The notes under the pieces were generated by a model. The model ran no database searches. It was not told the origin of the DNA and saw nothing but the letters and a program-made list of their open reading frames with translations. Below, piece after piece: positions 42,359 through 52,033 of a stretch of 64,000 nucleotides of DNA. The stretch is from Pseudomonas lactis (GTDB lineage: Bacteria; Pseudomonadota; Gammaproteobacteria; Pseudomonadales; Pseudomonadaceae), in contig NZ_JYLO01000011.1 in the NCBI RefSeq assembly GCF_001439845.1, forward strand, positions 186,001-250,000, written 5' to 3'. The number at the start of each line of letters is the position of its first letter. Position 1 is the stretch's first letter. A program made the position numbers and the translations under genes.

Positions 42359-43648
42359 TCAGGGCATCACGGAAAAAACGATCGCAGACAGCGCAATCAG
42401 CCCGATGACCACCACAAACACATTCGATGCCTGGCCTGAATACTGGCGCAAAGATGGCACTCGGCGGATCGCGTACATTGGCATCAGGAACAGCAGGCAC
42501 GCGATGATCGGCCCGCCCATGGTTTCGATCATGCCCAGGATGCTCGGGTTGAAGGTGGCCACGGCCCAGCAGGTCAGCACCATGAACAACGCGGTGCAGC
42601 GTTCCAGCCATTTCGCCGACATCGAACGGTTGCGCCCGCGCAGGGATTTGACGATCAGGCCCTGGAAGCCTTCGCTGGCACCAATGTAATGGCCCAGGAA
42701 GGATTTGGTGATCGCCACCAGCGCGATCAACGGCGCGGCGTACGCAATCACCGGCGTCTGGAAGTGGTTGGCCAGGTACGACAGGATCGAGATGTTCTGC
42801 GCCTTGGCCGCGGCCAGGTCAGCCGGTGACAGCGCCAGCACGCAGCTGAAGCAGAAGAACATCACCGTCAGCACCATCATGCCGTGGGCGGTGGCCAGGA
42901 TGCCGCTGCTTTTGCGCTCGGCCTGGGCGCCGTAGACGCGCTTCTGGTCCACGGCAAAGGCGGAGATGATCGGCGAATGGTTGAACGAGAACACCATCAC
43001 CGGGATGGCCAGCCACAATGTCTTGAAGAACAGCGGCAACGGCATGCCTTCGCTGGCGGAGGCGAAGAACGCGCCATTCCAGTTGGGAATCAGGCTGAAT
43101 GCCAGCAGCAGCAAGGCGGCCACGAAGGGGTACACCAGCACGCTCATGGCCTTGACGATCACGCCCTGGCCGCAACGCACGATGGCCATCAGGCCGAGGA
43201 TCAGCACCAGCGACAGAATCGCCCGGGGCGGCGGCGCCATGTGCAATTGGTGCTCCATGAAACTGCCCAGGGTGTTGGTCAGCGCCACGCTGTACACCAG
43301 CAGAATCGGGAAGATCGCAAAGAAGTACAGCAGGGTGATCAGCTTGCCGGCGCCGACACCAAAGTGTTCCTCGACCACTTCGGTGATGTCGCCGGATTTG
43401 CCCGACAGCACGAAGCGCGTCAACCCACGGTGGGCGAAGAAGGTCATCGGAAACGCCAGCAGCGCCAGCACGATCAGCGGCCAGAAACCGCCGACACCGG
43501 CGTTGATCGGCAGGAACAGGGTGCCCGCGCCGATGGCGGTGCCGTAGAGGCCGAGCATCCAGGTGGTGTCGTGTTTGGTCCAGCCGGTGGTTACTGTGCT
43601 TTCTCTGACATCGGGATTTTCGGCAGCAGGTGTACGTACATCAGTCAT
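42359..43648 (-). CDS. sdaC: Serine/proton symporter SdaC (HAAAP family)
   Basis: A 429-residue inner-membrane permease, the same length as E. coli SdaC and nearly colinear with it: MLGLYGTAIGAGTLFLPINA, AFPMTFFAHRGLTRFVLSGK, AIPVMVFSFNHSPIISAF and ISILSYLANHFQTPVIAY. It imports L-serine with protons. It is cotranscribed with sdaA, 61 bp upstream, so uptake and deamination of serine are linked. The start at 43648 has GAGG upstream; the longer frame enters sdaA. Confidence 0.93.
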   Translation of the reverse strand: MTDVRTPAAENPDVRESTVTTGWTKHDTTWMLGLYGTAIGAGTLFLPINAGVGGFWPLIVLALLAFPMTFFAHRGLTRFVLSGKSGDITEVVEEHFGVGAGKLITLLYFFAIFPILLVYSVALTNTLGSFMEHQLHMAPPPRAILSLVLILGLMAIVRCGQGVIVKAMSVLVYPFVAALLLLAFSLIPNWNGAFFASASEGMPLPLFFKTLWLAIPVMVFSFNHSPIISAFAVDQKRVYGAQAERKSSGILATAHGMMVLTVMFFCFSCVLALSPADLAAAKAQNISILSYLANHFQTPVIAYAAPLIALVAITKSFLGHYIGASEGFQGLIVKSLRGRNRSMSAKWLERCTALFMVLTCWAVATFNPSILGMIETMGGPIIACLLFLMPMYAIRRVPSLRQYSGQASNVFVVVIGLIALSAIVFSVMP

Positions 43649-43709
43649 CGGTATTGCCTCGTTATTATTTTTGCGCGGGCTCACGTTGGGGCGGGTAGCA
43701 GTGCTCCGA

Positions 43710-45086
43710 TCAGCACTCCACCCAGCTGACCGCCAGGCCGCCCCGTGAAGTTTCTTTGTATTTGTCATGCATATCGGCGCCGGTATCGCGCATGGTGCGG
43801 ATGACCCGGTCGAGGGAGATGAAGTGTTTGCCGTCGCCGCGCAGGGCCATCTGCGTGGCGTTGATCGCCTTGACCGCCGCAATGGCATTGCGCTCGATGC
43901 ACGGCACCTGCACCAGGCCACCGACCGGGTCGCAGGTCAGGCCGAGGTTGTGTTCCAGGCCGATTTCGGCGGCGTTTTCCAATTGCTCCGGGGTGGCACC
44001 GAGGATATCGGCCAGGCCGGCAGCAGCCATGGCGCAGGCCGAACCCACTTCGCCCTGGCAGCCGACTTCGGCGCCGGAAATGGAGGCGTTTTTCTTGCAG
44101 AGGATGCCAACGGCGGCGGCGGCGAGGAAGAAATTGACCACATCGTCGTCAGACGCGTCGGCGTTGAACTTCATGTAGTAGTGCAGCACGGCGGGGATGA
44201 TACCGGCCGCGCCATTGGTCGGCGCGGTGACCATGCGCCCGCCGGCGGCGTTTTCTTCGTTGACGGCGAGGGCGAACAGGTTGACCCATTCCATCGCCGA
44301 CAAGGTCGAGGTAATCACGTTGGGTTTGCCGATTTCCAACAGGCTGCGGTGCAATTTCGCGGCGCGACGGGGTACATCAAGGCCACCGGGCAGGATGCCT
44401 TCATCGCGCAGGCCCTGTTCCACGCATTCGCGCATCACCGACCAGATATGCAGCAGGCCGCTGCGGATCTCTTCGTCGCTGCGCCACGCCCGTTCATTGG
44501 CCATCATCAGCTCGGATACCCGCAGGCCGTGCTTGTTGCACAAGGCCAGCAGTTCCACGGCGCTGGAAAAGTCATAGGGCAATTGCACATCGCTGGACGG
44601 CGCAACGCCCGATGCGGCTTCGGCGGCTTCGATGATGAAACCACCGCCCACCGAGTAATAGGTTTGTTCGCTCAGCAGCCCGCCGTCGCCATAGGCATGC
44701 AGGGACATGGCGTTGGGGTGATAGGGCAGGCTTTCGTCCAGCAGCAACAGATCGGAGTGCCAGTTGAAAGCGATTGCCTGGGAGCCTGCCAACATCAATT
44801 GGCCGGACTCGCGCAATTGCTGGATACGCGCATTGATCGAGGTGGGGTCGACGCGGTCTGGCCATTCGCCCATCAGGCCCATGACACAGGCGCGGTCGGT
44901 GGCATGGCCGACGCCGGTAGCGGACAGCGAGCCATACAGGCGTACTTCGACGCGACGGGTTTGGTTGAGCATATGCTGGTCGGTCAGGGCTTGGGCGAAC
45001 GTCGCGGCAGCGCGCATCGGGCCGACGGTGTGGGAGCTGGAGGGGCCGATGCCCACCTTGAATAGATCGAAAACACTGATAGCCAT
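43710..45086 (-). CDS. sdaA: L-serine ammonia-lyase (iron-sulfur, single chain)
   Basis: A 458-residue [4Fe-4S] enzyme that turns L-serine into pyruvate and ammonia. It has the N-terminal beta domain (FDLFKVGIGPSSSHTVGPMR) and the catalytic alpha domain with cluster cysteines in GILCKKNASISGAEVGCQGE and GLTCDPVGGLVQVPCIERNA. It is the first gene of the sdaA-sdaC unit and divergent from a LysR regulator. Confidence 0.94.
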   Translation of the reverse strand: MAISVFDLFKVGIGPSSSHTVGPMRAAATFAQALTDQHMLNQTRRVEVRLYGSLSATGVGHATDRACVMGLMGEWPDRVDPTSINARIQQLRESGQLMLAGSQAIAFNWHSDLLLLDESLPYHPNAMSLHAYGDGGLLSEQTYYSVGGGFIIEAAEAASGVAPSSDVQLPYDFSSAVELLALCNKHGLRVSELMMANERAWRSDEEIRSGLLHIWSVMRECVEQGLRDEGILPGGLDVPRRAAKLHRSLLEIGKPNVITSTLSAMEWVNLFALAVNEENAAGGRMVTAPTNGAAGIIPAVLHYYMKFNADASDDDVVNFFLAAAAVGILCKKNASISGAEVGCQGEVGSACAMAAAGLADILGATPEQLENAAEIGLEHNLGLTCDPVGGLVQVPCIERNAIAAVKAINATQMALRGDGKHFISLDRVIRTMRDTGADMHDKYKETSRGGLAVSWVEC

Positions 45087-45223
45087 GCTAAAGCCTTACA
45101 AGCAATGGAGTAGAAATCGCTGCCATGTTTTGTAGAGCAGGCGGAATTGGCGCGATACTGAGCCTATGGCTCGGCACTGACCAACGAATTATCCTAAGAC
45201 ACCCTTTAGCAGGACTAAACGCT

Positions 45224-46171
45224 ATGACTCGCCCCCTCCACGGCCAGACCTATGTCTGGTTGCATGTGTTTTCCTGCGCCGCACGGCATCTGTCGTTCAC
45301 CCGCTGCGCCGAAGAACTGCACATCACGCCGGGAGCGGTGAGCCAGCAAATTCGCCAGTTGGAGGAGCGCCTGGGCTTTCGGCTGTTTCATCGGCGCGCG
45401 CGGGGGGTAGAACTCAGCGCCGAGGGGCAGCGCCTGGCGGCCGTGGTGGGTGAGGCCTACGGCAGCATTGATGCCGAATTGCAGCGCCTGGACGCCGGGA
45501 TGATCAGCGGCACCTTGCGCCTGCGTTCGATCCCCTCGTTTCTTGGCAAGTGGCTGACCCCGCGTCTACCGCGCTTTCAGCAGCGTTTTCCGGATATTCA
45601 ACTGCGCATGGTCGCCGAAGACAGCAGCATCGCCCTGCATGAAGGCGACTTCGACTTGGCCATCGACCTCAACGACGGCAGCTACCCAGGGTTGTTATCC
45701 ACAGCCCTGTTGGATGAACAGATATTCCCGGTGTGCGCCCCCAGCCTGTTGCGTGGCCGCCCGCCTTTGCATGGCCCGGCGGACCTGGCGCATTTCCCGC
45801 TGCTGCACGACATCACCGCCTGGCGTGGGAGTTATGAATATGCCGAGTGGGAGTTTTACCTCAATGCCATCGGCTATCACGGTGCCGACGTACGGCGCGG
45901 GCACACCTTCAACCGCAACCACCTGACCATCGAAGCCGCCATCGCCGGCATGGGCGTGGCGATTGCCCGGCGCACCTTGCTGAACGATGAACTGGAGCGC
46001 GGCACCTTGATCGTGCCGTTCGGCCTGGCGGTGCCCAACCATAAACGCTACGTGCTGCTGTATGCGCCGGGCGCGTTGAACCATCCGGGCGTGCGTGCGG
46101 TGCATGACTGGCTGGTGGAGGAAGCAGGGATTTTTCGCGGATTGCACCCGTTGGGAGAGGGGCAATTGTGA
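45224..46171 (+). CDS. LysR family regulator (GcvA/DsdC-like), probable serine-locus regulator
   Basis: A 315-residue LysR regulator: N-terminal helix-turn-helix (LSFTRCAEELHITPGAVSQQ), then a substrate-binding domain (SIPSFLGKWLTPRLPRFQQR, GLLSTALLDEQIFPVCAP). It is divergent from sdaA across 137 bp, so control of the serine genes is likely, with serine or a related amino acid as effector. Start 45224 is preceded by AGGA. Confidence 0.87.
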   Translation: MTRPLHGQTYVWLHVFSCAARHLSFTRCAEELHITPGAVSQQIRQLEERLGFRLFHRRARGVELSAEGQRLAAVVGEAYGSIDAELQRLDAGMISGTLRLRSIPSFLGKWLTPRLPRFQQRFPDIQLRMVAEDSSIALHEGDFDLAIDLNDGSYPGLLSTALLDEQIFPVCAPSLLRGRPPLHGPADLAHFPLLHDITAWRGSYEYAEWEFYLNAIGYHGADVRRGHTFNRNHLTIEAAIAGMGVAIARRTLLNDELERGTLIVPFGLAVPNHKRYVLLYAPGALNHPGVRAVHDWLVEEAGIFRGLHPLGEGQL

Positions 46172-46310
46172 GTTTCGCAGGGCGTAAGAAGATGTAACTA
46201 ACTCCCCACCCTAACAGCGTTTTTGCTCGTCGTCAGGGTTAATTTGTAATGTGGGATTTATCTTTGCAAAGGACTTGAATTGTTTCAGCAGGTGCTCAAT
46301 TGTGTAATCA

Positions 46311-46355
46311 AGAGGTCATGGTTTCACCACCCCGGTGTTGCAGTTTGTGACCTCT
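46311..46355 (+). promoter_or_regulatory. Leader hairpin with a ten-codon reading frame before the HPF-like gene
   Basis: AGAGGTCA (46311-46318) pairs perfectly with TGACCTCT (46348-46355). The loop carries ATG at 46318 and TGA at 46348, reading MVSPPRCCSL. The stem would close about 30 bp before the start codon of the next gene. A regulatory role is possible but unproven. Confidence 0.35.
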
Positions 46356-46384
46356 GGCGAGCTAGCTGAAATAAGGGAAGAACT

Positions 46385-46795
46385 ATGCAAATCCAAGTCA
46401 ATAGCGATAACCATATTGAAAGCAGCATCCGACTGGAGGAGTGGGTACGTACTACCATTGAGAGCACGCTCGAACGCTACGAAGAAGACCTGACCCGTGT
46501 GGAGGTCTACCTGCGGGACGAGAACGGTGACAAGCCCGGTCCCCACGACCTGAGTTGCCGTCTGGAAGCACGGCCAAAGGGCCATCAACCAGTTTCCGTG
46601 TGCCATAAAGCCGATACCCTGGAACAGGCGATCGATGGCGCCGCAGTCAAGCTCGACCACGCACTGGAACATCTGTTTGGCAAACTGCAAGGCAAGCCGC
46701 GCGCTGCCGGTAAAAACCAGCCAATCAACAAAGTGAATGAAGACGCGTTGGAAGAGGAATTCCTGGAAAACGAGAACGCTGCCATTAACGGCTGA
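46385..46795 (+). CDS. HPF/RaiA family ribosome-associated protein
   Basis: A 136-residue protein of the ribosome hibernation/stress family: VNSDNHIESSIRLEEWV, then RVEVYLRDENGDKPGPHDLS, then KADTLEQAIDGAAVKLDHAL. The C-terminal 35 residues are polar and acidic. It is not the rpoN-linked hpf gene; it stands alone with a strong terminator. The likely role is binding the 30S subunit under stress. Confidence 0.87.
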   Translation: MQIQVNSDNHIESSIRLEEWVRTTIESTLERYEEDLTRVEVYLRDENGDKPGPHDLSCRLEARPKGHQPVSVCHKADTLEQAIDGAAVKLDHALEHLFGKLQGKPRAAGKNQPINKVNEDALEEEFLENENAAING

Positions 46796-46820
46796 TTGTT
46801 TTTTCATTCCCCCACTGAAA

Positions 46821-46848
46821 ACGGGCCTGCACATGCAGGCCCGTTTTT
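46821..46848 (+). terminator. Intrinsic terminator after the HPF-like gene
   Basis: The stem ACGGGCCTGC/GCAGGCCCGT is followed by TTTTT. It also serves as a barrier to the convergent DHA2 transporter gene, which ends at 46852. Confidence 0.88.
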
Positions 46849-46851
46849 CGT

Positions 46852-48363
46852 TCAGCGCTCGCGCCGGAAGAAATACCGGCTCAGCATCGCCAGCCCGCAG
46901 GCGCCCAACCCCGCAAACAGCATGGCCCAGCCGGCGCCGCTGCGCAGCGCTGTTTGCGCATCCTGAATGGTCAGCCCCGGCGCATCCAATTTGCCGGCGG
47001 CAATATGCTGGCTGAGGCTTGCCCACTCCAGCGCCGTGCTGGCAGGCAGAACCTGGGCCAGGTAATGGCTGATCCCTAACAACAGCACAAGGCCCATCAG
47101 CGCGATATTGAGCGCGAGGGTGATCAGCCGTGCGCTGAAGTCGATGCCCGAGGCCATGCCCGCGCGGTCAGCCGAGACTGAGCCGGTGGTGGTGTTGGTG
47201 GTCGGCGAATTGGTCAGCGCCAGCCCGATACCGGCGATCACGCAACTGAGCAGCACCAGCGCCGTGCTGGGTTGTTGGGCGTAATTAACGGCGGCCATCC
47301 CCATGAACCCTGCGCCCATTGTCCCCAGGCCCAGGGGAATGATGCGTTCGGCGCCAAAACGCAGGGCCAGGCGTTCGGCCAGCGGCGGCACCAGCAAAGT
47401 GGGCAAGGTGTACGCGAGCAAGGCGGCGCCGGTGGTCACGGTGTCGTAACCCAGGCCCGCTTGGAAGTACAACGGCAGGTAGATCATGAACGGCCAGAAG
47501 CTGAAGTTCATGCCGATCGAGCCCATCAACGCGCCATTGAAACGCTGGATGCGCAACACCGAGAAGTCGAACATTGGGTGGGCACTGCGCCGCTCAACCA
47601 AGATGAACAGCAGCAGCCCGAAGACCGACAGGCCAGCCCAGCCGAGCATCGCCGGGGTGCCAAAGCCGATTTCGCTGCCCTGGGTGATGAAATAGACCAG
47701 CGCAAACACCGTGAGTGTCATGGTCAGCATGCCGGCGATGTCGAGGCGATGGCTGGCCGGGTCGCGGGATTCCTGCACGCTGATGTGCAACAACGCCAAG
47801 GTGAACAGGGTCAGCGGTACGTGCACCAGGAACACCCAGCGCCAGTCCGCCACGGCCAGGATCAAGGCCCCCACCATCGGCCCGAAACCCAGGCCCACGC
47901 CAGCGATCACGCCCCATATCGCGAAGGCCCGCGCACGCGTCGCGGGTTCGCGGAATTGGTGGGACAAGATCGCGAACTGGCAAATCATCATTGCTCCGGC
48001 GCCGATACCTTGAACAAACCGCGCCATGATCAGCGTGGCGGCGCTGTCGGCCAGCCCACAGGCCAATGAAGCTAGCCCGAACAGCCATAGGCACACCACC
48101 AATACGCGCCGACGACCAAAGCGATCCGCCAAGGTGCCCGCCGCCATGAGTACGCTGGTACAGGCCAGGGTGTAGGCATTCATGATCCATTGGGCGTCTT
48201 GAAAGCCCGTGCCCAGTTGTTGTTCGAGCGTGGGCAGGATGACCGGCACGCTGGAGATTTCCAGGCCGAACATCAGGGCCACCAGGCAGACGGCTGTGAG
48301 GGCCAGGCCGTTCCTGGCGGTACGCGGGGGCGTGAGGGCTGAGAGTGCGGCGGCGCGGGGCAT
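46852..48363 (-). CDS. DHA2 family MFS exporter (EmrB/QacA-like)
   Basis: A 503-residue drug:H+ antiporter with about 14 helices. Motifs are LFGLEISSVPVILPTL-type helix 1, WIMNAYTLACTSVLMAAGTLADRFGRRRVL (loop 2-3) and RFVQGIGAGAMM. Its C-terminus faces the HPF gene. AAGGAA precedes the start. It is divergent from a LysR gene that probably controls it. The substrate is unknown. Confidence 0.9.
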   Translation of the reverse strand: MPRAAALSALTPPRTARNGLALTAVCLVALMFGLEISSVPVILPTLEQQLGTGFQDAQWIMNAYTLACTSVLMAAGTLADRFGRRRVLVVCLWLFGLASLACGLADSAATLIMARFVQGIGAGAMMICQFAILSHQFREPATRARAFAIWGVIAGVGLGFGPMVGALILAVADWRWVFLVHVPLTLFTLALLHISVQESRDPASHRLDIAGMLTMTLTVFALVYFITQGSEIGFGTPAMLGWAGLSVFGLLLFILVERRSAHPMFDFSVLRIQRFNGALMGSIGMNFSFWPFMIYLPLYFQAGLGYDTVTTGAALLAYTLPTLLVPPLAERLALRFGAERIIPLGLGTMGAGFMGMAAVNYAQQPSTALVLLSCVIAGIGLALTNSPTTNTTTGSVSADRAGMASGIDFSARLITLALNIALMGLVLLLGISHYLAQVLPASTALEWASLSQHIAAGKLDAPGLTIQDAQTALRSGAGWAMLFAGLGACGLAMLSRYFFRRER

Positions 48364-48467
48364 ACGACATTCCTTTCGAGAGCGGGAGGGGCTATTCTCT
48401 CGGGAACAAGGTTCTTTATTGGCGACAACTTTTCCATCGATAAGGGAACAAAGGGCGACAATTAAGC

Positions 48468-49340
48468 ATGGCTAATCCTCGTTTTGATGGTGTTGAACTC
48501 TTTCTGCAGATTGTCGAAAGCGGCAACCTCACCGAAGCCGCCGAACGCCTGAACCTCACCCGCTCGGCGGTAGGCAAGGGCCTGGCGCGCCTGGAGGCAC
48601 GCTTGGGCACGTGCCTGTTACAGCGTTCCACCCGGCGCCAGCGGTTGACCGAGGACGGGCAGGCGTACTACGAGCATTGCCTGCGCGCATTGGCAGAGTT
48701 GGAGGCGGCCGAGTCGGTGCTGGAAAGCGGCCGTCAGCAACCCCGCGGGCGTTTGCGAGTGAGCGTACCCCTGGCGTTTGGTCATCACTATGCCGCGCCA
48801 GCGTTGTGGGCCCTGATGGACAGCTATCCGGAACTGGAAATCGACCTTTGTTTTTCCGACCGCATGATCGACTTGGTGCAGGAAGGCTTCGATATCGCTG
48901 TGCGCATCGGCCCGTTGCCCGACACCGACCGCCTGAGTGCAAGGCGCCTGGGGCAGCAGGTCATGGGGCTGGCGGCGTCACCGGCGTATTTGCAGCGCAA
49001 GGGCGCCATTGAAAGTATCGAAGACCTGGCCGCTCATCGTGGTATCGCCTACCGCAGCAACACCGCGCAGCGCTCGCGCCTGGTCTCTCCCCTGATCCTG
49101 GACGACCTCCAGGCCGTAGCCGATGCCGCCATCGCGGGCGTGGGCCTGGCCTGGTTGCCGAGTTGGTTGATTGCCCATTACGCACTGCGCGGGCAGTTGC
49201 AGGCCGTGCTGCCCAGCTATCGTGAGCAACCTGCACCGATCCATGTGATCTGGCCGACGGCGGCGCATATGCCGGCCAAGACGCGGTGTGCCATTGACGC
49301 GTTGGTGGCCGCCACCCCCAGTTGCCTGGCGGGCAGTTAG
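48468..49340 (+). CDS. LysR family transcriptional regulator
   Basis: A 290-residue LysR regulator: N-terminal HTH (VESGNLTEAAERLNLTRSAV), then the effector domain (RLRVSVPLAFGHHYAAPALW, LDLCFSDRMIDLVQEGFDIA). It is divergent from the DHA2 exporter across 104 bp and most likely regulates it. Confidence 0.9.
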   Translation: MANPRFDGVELFLQIVESGNLTEAAERLNLTRSAVGKGLARLEARLGTCLLQRSTRRQRLTEDGQAYYEHCLRALAELEAAESVLESGRQQPRGRLRVSVPLAFGHHYAAPALWALMDSYPELEIDLCFSDRMIDLVQEGFDIAVRIGPLPDTDRLSARRLGQQVMGLAASPAYLQRKGAIESIEDLAAHRGIAYRSNTAQRSRLVSPLILDDLQAVADAAIAGVGLAWLPSWLIAHYALRGQLQAVLPSYREQPAPIHVIWPTAAHMPAKTRCAIDALVAATPSCLAGS

Positions 49341-49364
49341 ATCCTGAACACACTGAAAATCATC

Positions 49365-49464
49365 TGTAGGAGCGAGCTTGCTCGCGAAAAACGTCAACGA
49401 TAACGCGTGTTTGCTGAATGAACGCGGCGCCTGTGAGTTTTTCGCGAGCAAGCTCGCTCCTACA
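49365..49464. repeat. REPIN (GTAGGAGCGAGC type)
   Basis: An inverted pair of TGTAGGAGCGAGCTTGCTCG REPs between the convergent LysR gene and fecA, eight bases beyond the fecA stop. Confidence 0.9.
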
Positions 49465-49472
49465 AAATGCGG

Positions 49473-51809
49473 TCAGAACGCGATAGAGGTTTGCACATAC
49501 ACCGTGCGCGGCTCACCCACGTACTTGCCCTTGTTGTTGTCATCAAACGAGCGGGTGTAGTACTGCTTGTTGAAGATGTTTTTCACCCCCACCGCCACAT
49601 TCAAGTCCGACAACTGCGGTCCGAAGTCATAGGCTGCGCGGCTGCTGAACAGCATGTAGCCGGGAATACGGCCATTGGCGCCGTCGGCGCTTTCGGCTTG
49701 GGTGTTGGCGTTGTCGGCGAACTGGCTGCTCTGGTAGCTGCTGTCCACATTCAGCTTCCATGGGCCTTCGGTGTAACCCACGCCGAGGGTACCTTTGTGC
49801 TTGGAGGAGAAAGGCACGCGGTTGCCTTTGTTCGGGCCGTCTTCGCGGATGGTCGCATCCACATAGGCGTAGGTGGCGTACACGTCAAACCCTGCCAGCG
49901 CCGGGCTCAGGCCGTCGAGGGCGTAGTTGATGCTCGACTCGATGCCCTGGTGGCGGGTTTCACCGCGGGCGATCACGGTGTCGTTGGTCTGGTTGCTGTC
50001 GTACTGGTTGTCGAAGTTGATCAGGAAGGCACCGATTTCCGCACGCAGGTTGCCGTTGTCATAGCGCGTGCCGAGTTCCCAGGTGCGGGCTTTTTCCGGT
50101 TTCACTTCGCCGCTGTTCACGCGGTTGGGCATCTGGCTGTATTGCACGCTGCCGAACGAGCCTTCGGTGTTGGCGTACAGGTTCCAGTCGTCGGTGAGGT
50201 GGTAGAGCACGTTCAGCGCGGGCAGCGCGGTGTTGTAGTCACCCTTGTATTTGACGTTGCTCAGGTTGTTGGTCTGCTGGGACTTGATCATCTCGTAGCG
50301 AATGCCTGGGGTGATGGTCCACTTGCCGATGTCGATGCGGTCGTCGATGAAGAACGCATTGGCTTCGGTGCCGCCGCGCGTGTCGCGGTCGTTGCGGCTG
50401 TTGGTGGTGGGGATTTGCTGGTTGGCGGCAATCGGTGTGCGGTAGCGCAGTTCGTGGCCGGCTTCATTGATGTAGCGGTAGCCCACACCCACTTCGTGGC
50501 TGGTGGGGCCGAGGTCGAAGCCCTGGGCGAAGCGCGTTTCCAGGCCGCGTACCCAATATTCCCGTGGCGACAGCGACAGGAAACTGCCCTGGTCCAGGTA
50601 ACCGCTGCGCAGGGTCTTTGTGAAGAAACTGTTGATCGTGAATTCGCGGCGGTCCTGCTCGTAGCGGTAGCCGACGTTGAACATCGTGCGGCGGCCCCAG
50701 AACTTGTCGTAGGGCCGAGTGGACTGATACGGGTCGGCCTTGTAGTCCTTGACGTTCAAACCGCCCGGCATGTCGGCCTGGCCTTCGTAGTACTGCGCCA
50801 TGGCGTTGAAGCTGTTGGCGTCGTCCAGTTGGTATTTGCCCTTGAGGATCAGGTCGTCGATGCGCGTGTTGCTGTTTTCGCGCCAATCGCCGCCGCGGGT
50901 GCCGGAGTACAAGAGCGCGCCGCCCAGGCCATTGTCGGCGGTGCCGCCCGCCAGCAGGTTGCCGGTGGTCTTGAAGCCGTCGTGGCTGGAGGAGGGGCTG
51001 GTCTCGGTCTGCAAACCGCCCTTGACCGTCGGCGCATCCGGGATGGCACGGGTGACGAAGTTGACGATGCCACCGACGTTTTGCGGGCCGTAGCGCACCG
51101 CACCGCCGCCGCGTACCACATCCACCGCGTCCATATTGCCCATGCTGATCGGCGCGAAGGAGAGTTGCGGCTGGCCGTAAGGCGCGAAGGGCACCGGGAT
51201 GCCATCCATCAGCACGGTGGAGCGCGACGCCAGGCGCGGGTTGAGCCCGCGAATACCGAAGTTCAGCGCCATGTCGTGGCTACCGGTGCCGTTGTTGTCC
51301 GGGGCGTTGACGCCAGGGATGCGGTTAAGCACATCGCGGGCCTGGGTGGCGCCCTGGCGTTCGAATTCTTCACGGCGGATCACATCTCGGGCGCCGGGGT
51401 GTTCGAACACGTTGGTTTGCGCCGCGTCACCGAGCCAGTCGCCGACCACGTTGGAGGTCTGCAACTCCAGGGTAGCGGGGGCGCCCGCTGGTTGCAGGCT
51501 GTAGGCGTTATCACCCTCAGCGCGGGCTTGCAGGCCGGTGCCTTCCAGTAGTTTTTGCAAGCCCTCGGCAGCGCTGTAATTGCCCGACAGCCCTGGGCTT
51601 TGCATACCGGCCGTCACTGCCGAACCGAAGGACACCAGCACGCCGGCTTCGCGACCGAATTGATTCAGGGCCGCTTCCAGGGTGGTCGGCGCGATGTGGT
51701 ACGCCTTGGCGTCGGCTGCCATCACCGCCGGCAGTGCGGTCAGGCTGAGGCTGGCACCGAGCAGGAGTTGGCGCAGGGTACGGGCGAGAAGCGTCGGTTG
51801 CTGGGGCAT
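49473..51809 (-). CDS. fecA: Ferric dicitrate TonB-dependent receptor FecA
   Basis: A 778-residue outer-membrane transporter of ferric citrate. Signal peptide (1-32), then the N-terminal signalling STN domain (about 36-106: YHIAPTTLEAALNQFGREAG), which contacts FecR. The plug shows DWLGDAAQTNVFEHPGARDV and MNFGIRGLNP-type NFGIRGLNPRLASRSTVLMD. The barrel is closely colinear with E. coli FecA (RPYDKFWGRR, LNVLYHLTDDWNLYANTEGS). It is downstream of fecI-fecR with a REPIN between, as part of a citrate-responsive system. Confidence 0.95.
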   Translation of the reverse strand: MPQQPTLLARTLRQLLLGASLSLTALPAVMAADAKAYHIAPTTLEAALNQFGREAGVLVSFGSAVTAGMQSPGLSGNYSAAEGLQKLLEGTGLQARAEGDNAYSLQPAGAPATLELQTSNVVGDWLGDAAQTNVFEHPGARDVIRREEFERQGATQARDVLNRIPGVNAPDNNGTGSHDMALNFGIRGLNPRLASRSTVLMDGIPVPFAPYGQPQLSFAPISMGNMDAVDVVRGGGAVRYGPQNVGGIVNFVTRAIPDAPTVKGGLQTETSPSSSHDGFKTTGNLLAGGTADNGLGGALLYSGTRGGDWRENSNTRIDDLILKGKYQLDDANSFNAMAQYYEGQADMPGGLNVKDYKADPYQSTRPYDKFWGRRTMFNVGYRYEQDRREFTINSFFTKTLRSGYLDQGSFLSLSPREYWVRGLETRFAQGFDLGPTSHEVGVGYRYINEAGHELRYRTPIAANQQIPTTNSRNDRDTRGGTEANAFFIDDRIDIGKWTITPGIRYEMIKSQQTNNLSNVKYKGDYNTALPALNVLYHLTDDWNLYANTEGSFGSVQYSQMPNRVNSGEVKPEKARTWELGTRYDNGNLRAEIGAFLINFDNQYDSNQTNDTVIARGETRHQGIESSINYALDGLSPALAGFDVYATYAYVDATIREDGPNKGNRVPFSSKHKGTLGVGYTEGPWKLNVDSSYQSSQFADNANTQAESADGANGRIPGYMLFSSRAAYDFGPQLSDLNVAVGVKNIFNKQYYTRSFDDNNKGKYVGEPRTVYVQTSIAF

Positions 51810-51920
51810 GAAGGGCGGTCCTGAGAAGGAAGGATCAAGGGGGGGCTTTCCTTCTCTGTCACGCCAGGTGCGGAAAACGGCTCACAATTGCGTATAAATA
51901 TTTTTGAATGCGCTTCCCAC

Positions 51921-52020
51921 TGTAGGAGCGAGCTTGCTCGCGAAAGTCGTCAACGATAATGCGGGTTGTCTGGTTTAACGCGGTGGGTTGAGGTTTTTCG
52001 CGAGCAAGCTCGCTCCTACA
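51921..52020. repeat. REPIN between fecR and fecA
   Basis: An inverted pair of TGTAGGAGCGAGCTTGCTCG REPs inside the 224-bp gap between fecR and fecA. It lies upstream of the presumed FecI-dependent fecA promoter and could uncouple the two transcripts. Confidence 0.9.
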
Positions 52021-52033
52021 AAAAGCGCTTGCA

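Noticed and set aside
49467..51551. A 694-codon plus-strand frame opposite fecA
   Set aside because: FecA on the other strand is a full-length, strongly conserved match; the opposite product is low-complexity Val/Gly/Ala/His.
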